Of a stretch of DNA of 64,000 nt, positions 13,301 through 22,335 are shown one piece after another. The notes under the pieces were generated by a model. That model ran no database searches. It was not told the origin of the DNA and worked only from the letters and a program-made list of their open reading frames with translations. Position 1 is the stretch's first letter. Every line of letters begins with the position of its first letter. The position numbers were made by a program, and so were the translations under genes. The DNA is from Climacteris rufus (Eukaryota > Chordata > Aves > Passeriformes > Climacteridae): the NCBI GenBank assembly GCA_013398175.1, contig VZRZ01002444.1, positions 512,019-576,018 on the forward strand, given 5' to 3'.

Positions 13301-15829
13301 AAATAAGGATGCTCAACACATCTTAACTGATGACATGACAACTGCTTCACGGTCCCAACACCGGAGTTGCATAAAAACCTCTGAATACCCATTGCCTTGC
13401 AGCTCAGTAAAAAACAAGCACTTGTACTCACTCAGAGCAAGCAACAGACACCGTATGCCACTCCTCAGAAAAAATTTCAGCTCTTCATATCCACTCAAGC
13501 ATCCACTCGGCTGCAGAGAAGCCTTTCACCCTCCACCCTTTGCCAGTCACGCTCAGCAGCTCCAGCCACAAGCCTGCTGCAGAGCTGGCTGCCCAGGTGC
13601 CTGTGCCCACAGCAGGCAAAAATATCGCAACTGTAGCTCCGGATCCCAAACAACTCCGCAGAGCAAGCGCAGAAAGGGACTGCTACTGACTCCAGGTCCC
13701 CCCCAGACAGCAGCAACCAACCTCCTGCAGAGCCTGGATATGCTCAGGCTGCCTCATCAGCACCTCCCGAAAAAGTGACATTTAAGACTAGAAAGCCTTA
13801 AATAAGAATTCTGAAGGCTTTTTCCACTGCCGGTTCAGAGAGTTTTCCCAAAACACTGAACACACAAATTCCTGCAGACTTTGCTGCATTTTATTTCTTT
13901 GACAGTTTTTAATCACCTCTGGTCTAGCATTTGGAAATTATTATTCACACACACAACAGGAACAAGGCTGCAGGGAAACATGAATTTCACTGGCCTGCCT
14001 GGTTTTGTCTGTGGACACCACCTCACATATTACCAAATCAAAACAAGCCGGCCAACTTGAGCGTGAGGGGGAAATGAAAGGGCAGACCGGTGACCTAGAA
14101 ATGAAGCTGACACTCTGGCATGAGCTTGAAACTCTGCAGCAAAGGGGGGAAAAAAAGCTGTGACTGCTTTCAAGATGGAGCTTGAAAAGTGCATTAATGA
14201 AATTATATGATGTGGTACCCACAGAAAAAACAAGAACTTGATCAAGAAAATCTTTCCAATAGGAATGAATCATCCCCTTTGCCAAACACAAGAAACTCTT
14301 GTGCCAGAGAAGAGGGGACACAGTTATTTAAGATGCAGGAACAACATCCCCACCAAACAACTGGAGAAACTTCCCGAGCACACAGCTCTGGTACCAAACA
14401 CCACTGCCCTGTTACACGCCCAAGATTTACACACCACACGGTATCACGAATCACACCATGGTAACAATGTGGGCTCAAGGAGTCAGTAGACAAAGCTTTA
14501 GCACTTCAAGGAATGGATCGGAAATGCTGCAGTCACACGTCTCAGCACTGATCCGATGCAAACTCACCCTGCCAGGTGTAATTGGTTCAAAGGTGTGTTA
14601 ACAAGTTACCTTTGTTCCAGCAAGTTTCAGGCTTGAGCGGGTAATGTCCATATCACCAGCATAAAACCGACATGGGATCCGCATTGCCCTCCGGCAAGGC
14701 TGACAGGAGAGGCGTCACGAGCAAACATCCAGCCCGGACTGTGCCTGCACCATCGGGTAATCCAGTGTAAATCACTGGGGACTCACAGCCTTCCAAAACC
14801 AGCTCCTTGCAACATCAGACCAGAGAGATCACGAGGCCTCGGCAGTAAACACTTATGCAGAACGCTTCTGCTACAAGAGCCAGGTGCTGCCACTGATAAA
14901 CCACGTGCTCGCCGGGGTTTCTCCGGCGCTGCAGGTACGTGTTTGAGAAGTTTGCAGAGGCCAAACACTGAGCTATTTATGAAGCGATCAAGTACCACGC
15001 AGCTGAGATCTGGTCCTATAAAAATGTAGCCGCTGGAGTAATTTTATAAGGTTTTAAAATATTTTCAGAAGAAAGCCAACTTTCCATTGTTTGCCACAGC
15101 TTGTTAGAAGCCCACACATCCCGCAGTGTAGAGGAAAAGACACCCTCCACCCTCTCCAGCCAGCACTGCACGGCTGGAGGAACAGGCAGATTTTCACAAA
15201 GCTTCACTTTGCCTGCCATCCTACTCACCAATTCAATTGTCCCACCACATCCCACTGACGCCCAAGCGCAGGGTTCAGTCCTTCACCATACTGTGTTGCA
15301 ATAAACAGGCCCCAGCTCTTTACACAACCATCTAAGCCTCCAGACCTTGCAATTAAACACTCCCTGAGGAGGATGAAACCTGCCCACCTGGGAGACAGCA
15401 AGTCCTCAGGGACTGATCACAGACGATGGGATGATCTGCACCAGGAACCTTCCCAAATCCTGTCATCCTCCACCCACGGGCTGACACATTTCTTTCCTTC
15501 TGCCTTCTTCAACACAGAGACAAGGAAGAGCACATTACAAACTACTCTCTTGCCCCAACATGCACAGGACAAACCCAAACTGCGTTGCTTAGGAAGCTGG
15601 TGAGCAGCATTCAGGTACCAGCACAGAGCACCAGCCCAAAGCCTGCAGAAAACAGGGTTTAGAAGATAAAGAAGCCCCAAAAACTAAATGATAGATGGCC
15701 GTGCCACTGGAATATTCATTCAGTTCCCTGAGCAGGCAGGGAGAAGCACACCCAGCTGGGAAGAGTTAACTTCCCACACATTTGGGCTGAAACTGCATTT
15801 CTGGGCACCGCCACTCTGTCCAGTGCTAC
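10346..15829. other. Non-coding DNA, no gene recognised
   Basis: No coding exon is convincing. A C-run patch lies at 11826-11845. A run of A-rich simple sequence sits at about 13115-13155 and again at 13216-13250. A CpG-containing patch lies at about 14640-14940. A sequence resembling a minus-strand donor (TTG|GTGAGT) occurs near 15226-15232, but I could not pair it with a good acceptor or a sensible reading frame. Open frames up to 167 codons (minus, 11046-11549) carry no recognised motif. Confidence 0.6.
13115..13250. repeat. A-rich low-complexity stretch
   Basis: Two A-rich patches (about 13115-13155 with long A-runs broken by cc, and 13216-13250 with a gaagaaaaaa texture) flank about 60 bases of ordinary sequence. 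They look like simple low-complexity DNA. No target-site duplication or transposon body is recognisable beside them. Confidence 0.7.
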
Positions 15830-15945
15830 GCCAGGGAAACAATGCTAAATAAAGATTACGTGGAGTGGTATTATGTAAATAATTCTCTTCCACAATGAAA
15901 GGATAAACCTAGACTGCTTGGTTAGTTATTAACCCAGGAGCCAGC
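15830..15945. promoter_or_regulatory. Candidate conserved non-coding element
   Basis: This short AT-rich block holds gctaaataaagattacg, tattatgtaaataattc and ggttagttattaaccc, the last a near-palindrome containing GTTATTAAC, close to the HNF1-type consensus GTTAATNATTAAC. It is bounded by GC-rich sequence. It is a candidate only, because no alignment is available. Confidence 0.3.
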
Positions 15946-16494
15946 ACTGCAGAGAGGAAATCCTGCCGGCTCAGCCTCCCTCCCTCAACACACGCACCAC
16001 CCATCCAGAGAGCCCCAGCCAGGCCTGCAGCCACCAGAGACAATACTCATACCATCCCCAGCCTCCCTGCATGCTGGCACTCTCCCTCGGACCACTTTCC
16101 CCAGGAGGAAACTATTTGGACCCCATCACACTGTCTCCTCCCAGGGCAACCCCGCTCCTGGCCTCATCACTGCTGCCAAGGCTGAACTTGGCCCCCTTCC
16201 TCCTCATCATTCTCCCCACACCACCAGTCCAGGACACAAAGGGCTCCCTGCTCTTTGATGGAAACACATTCCTCGATACATCCCTCCTCTTGAGGGCCTT
16301 CCCTTCCCCTCACACAGGCTAAACCCACTGGAGTTTGCCTTTGCCTGCACTTTTTCTTCTGCCCAGAATAACTTACTCGACCTTTCTGCCTCCATTTCTC
16401 CCTGCAACCTTCCTCCTGCCTTGGCCTCACGTCTGAATGCTTTATGTTTGTCATACGATTTTAAATCTGTCAGCAATTCATCCATCTGCCACCT
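15946..16494. other. Pyrimidine-rich non-coding spacer
   Basis: The + strand is C/T-rich from about 15960 to 16480, with many ccctcc and ctcctc runs, which gives the minus strand a purine-rich bias. The open frames here (16071-16322 +, 16167-16454 -) have biased composition only because of this and show no domain. Confidence 0.6.
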
Positions 16495-16995
16495 CCCGGG
16501 TTTTTAATGCCGCAAAACGTTCTGGGATACAGCCTTGCATAAACCTCTTGGTGGAAAATTAAGCTGTACCTCATTCAGAAACCAAACTGGCTTTGAGATC
16601 ATTTCTTTCCAAGGTGCTGGGCTATTTCAAAGACTGGCTTCTTCCCTACAGCGAGCAGAAAAGCCATGATGCTATCCGGTCTAAAATAAACATTATGGGA
16701 GCGGCGATAAGGGGAAATATTTCAGCTGACTAAGAGCAATGTGGGTTCAAATCCAAGTGTAAGCTGATATTGCTTGTAATTTGTTCCCGAGCCAAAAACA
16801 CAGACTGGGAGTGAAAAAATGGAAGGCATTAAACAACAAGCAGCGTACTCAGCGACTCTGAAAAACTTCAGCATTTCCATTTATGTTATTATTTTTTTAA
16901 ATAACCTTCAGTTTCACGGATCATAAAGTTAATTTGGAGTTAACTTCCCTTCTCTGTAACTAGACAGAGCTGCTATCCTTTACATTCATTAATGT
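16495..16995. promoter_or_regulatory. Strong candidate enhancer-like conserved element
   Basis: About 500 bases of AT-rich, non-repetitive sequence stand out from GC- and pyrimidine-rich flanks. They contain a forkhead-type motif (taaaataaacattatggg, 16682-16699), gtaatttgttcc, an A/T core (gttattatttttttaaataa) and gttaatttggagttaac at about 16928-16944, which has inverted GTTAA/TTAAC half-sites. There is no long open frame and no transposon text. This mosaic of homeodomain- and forkhead-type sites is typical of conserved developmental enhancers. Conservation and activity are inferred. Confidence 0.4.
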
Positions 16996-16999
16996 TTGC

Positions 17000-19900
17000 T
17001 CAGTGCTCCAGAGCTATAAAGAGAGCACGAACCATTATCAGCATCCTCCATGCACCCAGCAGGCACATAACCTCGCTGACTGCCGTGCTCTGCCTGCCCC
17101 CTCCCCACATCCCCTCCAGCCCTGGCACTGTGGTAATAATCACACTCATGGCCACCTAGCTCCATCTTTACCGCTTTTCCTCCAGTGCCAGCACCAGTCA
17201 CCTCTCCCCTGCAGGCAGGGCTCCTCTCTGGGCCTCTCCAAGCCAGATTCAGATCAGCAGCCGAGCACACACTGTTGGCAGCAGCATCTGCAGCAATCAG
17301 TGCCTTCTCTCACCTGCCCATCTCTCAGCTCCCCACCATGAAGGCAGCAGGGAGCTGGTACCGTGTGAGCACTGCCTGCTCACCAGAAACATCCCCTCCT
17401 TGCCTTTAATAAGAACAGTCCACACCCCAGAGAGTCTCCAGCTGCCAAAGGCAGGTTGGCAGGAATGGAGAACTGGTGGCCTCGAGAAGGGAAGTGACAA
17501 GTAGGGTGGGCAGTAGGACTGGGGGTGCAACCAGATTTCTCAATTCCCAGTATAGTCCCACTGCTGCCTCATGCTCAGGTCAGGGTTCACTTCCCAAAAC
17601 TGACAAGTCACTCATTTCCTTCTGCTCTTCTGTCCTCCTTCCCTTCCTACTAGATCCCTCCCTCACCTCTGACCAAGCTTTTACAGGCATTTTCATGTCC
17701 TCTGTTCTGAAGCTCCAGCTCCCTCTTCAATCCTTTTTTCAGGAACCATCTCTGCTCTAGTCACGCTCATTAAATGATGCACATTTCCATTTTCTACTGC
17801 AATGCAAAGATCTATCCCTTGATATTACAGGGCAAATTGGAGACCTCGATGCCTGTGTGCCAACACAAGCCCAGCCATAAATAGCAATTCTCCACTGCTT
17901 TCCTACGTTGATACACAGCAAGAGCCCTTCAAAGCTGTGCAGCAGCCTGTGCCACAGCAGTCTAGATGAGAATCCATGACCTCATGATGCCTAAATCCTT
18001 AAGCAGCTGCAAAAGCCTCAGTCACTAATCAGAGAGGCGACCGGGTGCTGCTATACCTCATTTCCAGCTCCATTAGAGCTGACCCTGCTCTCTGCTGAAA
18101 ACTCTCAGTGAAGACTAAAGCAAGCCATGGTTCACACAAATGCAACTGCACAAAAATAACAGTCTTCTTAAGAACACACTGCCCTGGATTTCCATCCTCA
18201 TAAACCCCTGCAGCTTAGCCCATGGTCTGCACTTGGGGAACCACTGCTCACAGGCACAAAACCCAGGGGGGAACCAGCACTTTGCCACTGGGAGTAACAA
18301 GCACTCACACTGAACAGGAAAAGCACTCATGGAGAAAGAGACTCCTCTTCACCAGCTCTCCAGCAGACTTGCTCTGACACATTGAACTTCACATAACCCC
18401 ACCGGCCTCAGTTTTCTGACTTGTGAAGTGATCTGGTCAGAATGAGACATTGGGAAAGGGATGGGGAATACTGCACCCCAAACACAGGCCTTCTCACACC
18501 TGTGCCCCTTTGCAAATGCTCAAATCCACCACCCAAAACCCACCTCTGAAAATTTACCGATTTAATCCTCCTTTTGTACCTACTTGTCTAGAAACTGGCA
18601 AGATCGTAACTTTCCTGCTCCCCACAGAGCTGTGAAGATGACGGTATCTCAGACACATAAATTATGGTTGGCTTCAAACAGGTTTCTCCCAGGACAACCA
18701 AACAGCAAACAGGACTATATTTCAGCAGAGGCCACTAAAAACCAGAACTGGCAGTGGGAGGAAAACCAGGAGCCATCAAGGAGACAAATAATTCACAGCC
18801 ATGTCACAAAAGATGAAGATATCTCCTATGACCCAATTCCAGCAGGCACAGTCCAGAGCTGCCGTGGAGATGAGACGAGTAGCTCTCAACACGTGCAGCT
18901 ACCAGCACAGCTGCATGCAAACCATCACTGCCAATCATAACAAAACTGCCTTTACCACACTGGATCTCCTAATTACAAGACGTGAACACGGCCTGAACCA
19001 AACCCTCTTTGGATTTAGCAGAGGATGGCTCCAGGGACTGGGACAACCTCCACTGGAGGCAGCTTGGTTCAAATCCAACCACAGCCATTAGCAACTGAAA
19101 GGTATTGCCAAGCAGCAGCTGTTTGGTGGCTTGCATGAAACAAGTTTACAGTTTCAGTGCAGATCCTCTCCCAAAAAAATGCCAGTCACCTCCCTGGAGC
19201 TCAAAGGTGTGAAGGCAGAAGCACCCACCCACCTCTCCAGCGCTGGAGATGCTGGCGTGGGAGGCGTTCCCATACGGGCCCAGTACCAGCTCCACGGAGA
19301 CAGCCCTGACCTCCACAGGGGTTTCAGAACCAGGTATGTTTTGCAACTTGGCAGAAACACACAGCTAAGTAACAGAAACCACCACCCACATGAAGCCAGA
19401 AGAACAAAGTACCAGTGTTTTCCTGCCCCAGACATGTGCGTGCCCCATCTCCTCTTCTGCACCAAAAATAGCTTCTACTTTTTCCCTTTTGGCAACAACA
19501 AACTGAGGTTTGAGTGCATTTGCTTTCAATAAACTAAACACGTTTTGCAAGAGTCTCTCTCACACTGAAACTTACTCAACTAAAGTTATAAAATATTTGT
19601 CACGTGCAAAACTTCCCCCCCGTGGCATCTCGGGGCTCAACCCCAACACACTCTGAGAGCCTTGCTCACTGCATTCCTTACCCAAGGGCCCTGCACGGAG
19701 CTGGCAGACCCAGGCACACATGAGGCTTGAGCTGAATCCCAAAGTCACCCAAGAAGTCGCAGTGAAACACAGAAAATTAAGTACAATTTTGTTAAAGGCA
19801 TTCAGGAATGCACAGCTTCACTAGAGCCCTACAGGAGTTTTGTCACCACCTCCAGAAGAGATGGAAATGCTCACCCAGTTGTCCCTACTCACACTGGTTC

Positions 19901-20689
19901 CCTTTATGAATCAGTAGTAGTACCAAACATTTATCTATAAAGCACACGGCAAATTTAAACTTAACCTTGGTGATAAAAACCCCTTTGCTAAATGGAAAAT
20001 GGAAACGGAAAATCTCTCACCCCACACGGCCAAGGAATACCAGCAGAACAACATCACATCCACTAAACTCAGATTAAAAATACCAGATTCAGCAAAACCC
20101 TGAGGTTTCCAGGCATCCAGAGCACCAACCTTTGCTTCATGTGAATACCGAGGGAGAGGTCGCTGAAAGAGTTCAAACCATAAATGCCTGTGAACCGAAC
20201 GGGTTAGGAAACACCCGCTGCACAGATCACCTCCAGCAGCACTGTCTTCTGCTGCACATTCTTGAGCTGACCCAAAACACAGAGTTCAGAGAGCAGACGC
20301 AGCCTCCAGCGCAGGCAGCAGTGCCTGCAGGAATGCCGGGCTTCCACAGGGTTCAAAGGCGCTGGAAGGAGGGATGGGTTTGTTGGGTCAACACGGCCCC
20401 GCGCCCCAGGCAGCCCCAGCCCGAGTCCTGCAGGTTTTGCTGCTTCAGTGGTGTTGGCAGCAGCCCACATGGCAGGCAGCTGCCTGCACCCACTGCAGCC
20501 TGCTCTTTGTGCATTGTCAGGGCAAGGGAGCAGGAGGAAGGGCCGGGGGAGCAGAGGGAACATGAAATTACACGAATCGACAGAAAAAAAAAGCAATCAC
20601 TCCAGAGACTGCAGCTGGGGTTCGGAGAAACGCGCACTTGTTGCCTGCAGACACCGGCTCACTTACCCCCCGTAAATATTTATTTACAC
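17000..20689. other. Non-coding DNA left of the CpG island
   Basis: No exon is recognised. A polypyrimidine-rich tract lies at about 17590-17720. The ORF-rich text at 18584-19091 and 19131-19532 has no domain. A possible very old CR1 remnant is listed separately at 19035-19080. From about 20,330 the sequence becomes GC-richer as it approaches the island. A minus-strand gene starting at the island would place this block in its first intron. Confidence 0.6.
19035..19080 (-). mobile_element. Possible degraded CR1 fragment
   Basis: The string gactgggacaacctccactg followed by a gcttggttcaaat segment and tccaacc aligns loosely, with small gaps, to the antisense CR1 3' region (gcagggacaccttccacta ... 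gttgctcaaagccccatccaacc). Flanks do not extend the match, so it may be coincidence. Confidence 0.22.
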
Positions 20690-20755
20690 AGTGAACACCA
20701 CAACACCCGAGAAGCCAGCCCTGCAGCTCTCGTCATGCCCAGGACCCGGCCGTGC

Positions 20756-20774
20756 CCCCAGCGCCCCCTGACAC
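20756..20774 (-). promoter_or_regulatory. CTCF-like site on the island shoulder
   Basis: Read on the minus strand the site is GTGTCAGGGGGCGCTGGGG. It contains the CAGGGGGCGC core of the CTCF consensus (CCAsyAGrkGGCGCT class). The site lies about 480 bases downstream (in minus orientation) of the putative donor, inside the island edge. CTCF often binds near CpG-island promoters and orients chromatin loops, so a functional site is plausible. Occupancy is not shown by sequence. Confidence 0.45.
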
Positions 20775-21106
20775 GGCTCGGGGGCGCAGGGCTGCTCTCC
20801 CACCCGCGCCCGGCGACCCCTCGGATGCTCATTCATTGCTCCGAACGTGCGGGGGCCAAGCGCCGTGAAATACAGCAGGATGGAAAGAAAAGGAGGAAAA
20901 AACAGAGAGGGGGTAAAAAAGGCCCTTGGGTGCCCCCACCCCGCAGACGGGTGTCCCCGTCAGTTTGCCAAGTGCGGGGCTCCCCCGCGCTCCCAAACGC
21001 CGCCGCTCCCGGGCGGCGTGCTCCCTTGAGGGCAAAAACAGCAAAACCAACAAAAAAAAAAGAAAGTTTCTCCCCGGCGAGCAGCTCCTGTGGCACATTT
21101 TCATTT

Positions 21107-21114
21107 TTACGTAA
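21107..21114. promoter_or_regulatory. Palindromic PAR-bZIP/NFIL3-type site
   Basis: TTACGTAA is a perfect 8-base palindrome matching the core bound by PAR-bZIP factors (DBP, TEF, HLF), by NFIL3 and by some C/EBP dimers. It lies in the CpG island about 120 bases beyond the candidate first-exon end. The left flanking base is not the preferred purine, and the motif can occur by chance. Confidence 0.3.
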
Positions 21115-21232
21115 CGCGGCCGCCTTTCCCCCACCTGCGGGGAGCGGAGCGGAGCGGCCGCCCCGGCCCGGCCCCCGCCCGCACCCCGGCACCGGGGGTG
21201 TCCCCCGGGGCTCCCCCCCACCCCCGGCTTAC

Positions 21233-21277
21233 CTAATCCCGCCGGCAGCTGCCGCCCCCCATCGCCGCCGCCGCTCC
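21233..21277 (-). other. Candidate 3' end of a first exon, with splice donor
   Basis: Reading leftward on the minus strand from the gap, GC-rich exon-like sequence ends GGGATTAG and is followed by GTAAGC (complement of 21227-21232), a good match to the vertebrate 5' splice-site consensus. The visible 45 bases include an ATG that opens a 9-codon frame and closes at the TAG forming the exon's last three bases. If this is 5' UTR, that would be a tiny upstream ORF. A second frame through the same bases is open (residues GGDGGRQLPAGL) and could be coding if the true start lies in the gap. The rest of the exon is unresolved, and a chance GTAAGC in a GC-rich island is the alternative. Confidence 0.42.
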
Positions 21278-22038
21278 NNNNNNNNNNNNNNNNNNNNNNN
21301 NNNNNNNNNNNNNNNNNNNNNNNNNNNNNNNNNNNNNNNNNNNNNNNNNNNNNNNNNNNNNNNNNNNNNNNNNNNNNNNNNNNNNNNNNNNNNNNNNNNN
21401 NNNNNNNNNNNNNNNNNNNNNNNNNNNNNNNNNNNNNNNNNNNNNNNNNNNNNNNNNNNNNNNNNNNNNNNNNNNNNNNNNNNNNNNNNNNNNNNNNNNN
21501 NNNNNNNNNNNNNNNNNNNNNNNNNNNNNNNNNNNNNNNNNNNNNNNNNNNNNNNNNNNNNNNNNNNNNNNNNNNNNNNNNNNNNNNNNNNNNNNNNNNN
21601 NNNNNNNNNNNNNNNNNNNNNNNNNNNNNNNNNNNNNNNNNNNNNNNNNNNNNNNNNNNNNNNNNNNNNNNNNNNNNNNNNNNNNNNNNNNNNNNNNNNN
21701 NNNNNNNNNNNNNNNNNNNNNNNNNNNNNNNNNNNNNNNNNNNNNNNNNNNNNNNNNNNNNNNNNNNNNNNNNNNNNNNNNNNNNNNNNNNNNNNNNNNN
21801 NNNNNNNNNNNNNNNNNNNNNNNNNNNNNNNNNNNNNNNNNNNNNNNNNNNNNNNNNNNNNNNNNNNNNNNNNNNNNNNNNNNNNNNNNNNNNNNNNNNN
21901 NNNNNNNNNNNNNNNNNNNNNNNNNNNNNNNNNNNNNNNNNNNNNNNNNNNNNNNNNNNNNNNNNNNNNNNNNNNNNNNNNNNNNNNNNNNNNNNNNNNN
22001 NNNNNNNNNNNNNNNNNNNNNNNNNNNNNNNNNNNNNN
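21278..22038. other. Assembly gap of 761 unknown bases
   Basis: Every base here is N. The gap splits the CpG island and ends on the right inside a GC-rich tandem repeat, so the missing sequence is probably GC-rich, partly repetitive and likely contains the transcription start. The N length may be an estimate, and reading frames that run through it have no meaning. Confidence 0.99.
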
Positions 22039-22125
22039 CCCGCCTGTGTCCCGCCTGCACCCAGCCTGTGTCCCGCCTGCACCCCGCCTGTGTCCCGCCT
22101 GCACCCCGCCTGTGCCCCGCCACCC
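22039..22125. repeat. GC-rich 22-bp minisatellite at gap edge
   Basis: The array starts at the first resolved base after the gap. Units are at 22039-22060, 22061-22082 and 22083-22104, plus a partial unit from 22105. Each 22-bp unit is two 11-bp halves, CCCGCCTGTGT and CCCGCCTGCAC, alternating in strict order, with a single c-to-a change in unit 2. The minus strand is rich in GGCGGG runs and could form G-quadruplexes. As 22 is not a multiple of 3, a coding reading would cycle through three frames and give a 22-residue repeat. The array very probably continues into the gap and may be why assembly failed. Confidence 0.95.
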
Positions 22126-22330
22126 GCTTCGGCTCTGGCACGGGCAGCGCTGGGCCGCCGCCTGCACCCCTGTCTCCCACCGCCCTCGTGCCGCCGGTTT
22201 ATCAGTGCCACGGGTTATGTGGGTGCCACCGGTTACCTCGGCGCTGCCGGCTGCACCGCTGCCGCCTGCGCTGCCGGTGTGCCCGGCTTTACCGGTACCA
22301 CGGGCAGCGTTAGTGCCCCTGCGTGTCATT
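22126..22330. repeat. Degenerate GCCGGT/ACCGGT-rich segment
   Basis: After the minisatellite the island continues with loosely repeated blocks such as gtgccaccggttacc, gcgctgccggctgcaccgct and ctttaccggtaccacggg, spaced roughly 12-30 bases apart. This looks like an old, decayed tandem array or simply a CpG-rich promoter flank. No frame gives a recognised protein. Confidence 0.4.
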
Positions 22331-22335
22331 GATAA

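Larger units (their letters stand above)
20690..22335 (-). promoter_or_regulatory. CpG island, probable gene promoter
   Basis: CpG density rises sharply from about 20,690 and is extreme at 20,940-21,277 and again at 22,039-22,330, with an assembly gap between. Two NotI sites (GCGGCCGC at 21116-21123 and 21154-21161), GC-box-like runs and a short ggagc pentamer repeat near 21,141-21,155 are characteristic of an unmethylated promoter island. A minus-strand splice donor at 21,233 suggests transcription leftward from inside the gap. A second, rightward promoter is possible, but I see no good + donor near the right edge. The gene cannot be named because the diagnostic sequence is missing. Confidence 0.75.

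Noticed and set aside
15226..15232. Minus-strand donor-like TTG|GTGAGT
   Set aside because: No good acceptor or branch-point region was found at a reasonable exon length to the right, and the enclosed frame is not protein-like.
16744..16754. Perfect tRNA-like B box (GGTTCAAATCC), also at 19066-19076
   Set aside because: Neither has an A box, anticodon arm or pairing acceptor stem at the correct distance, so neither is a tRNA or a recognisable tRNA-derived SINE.
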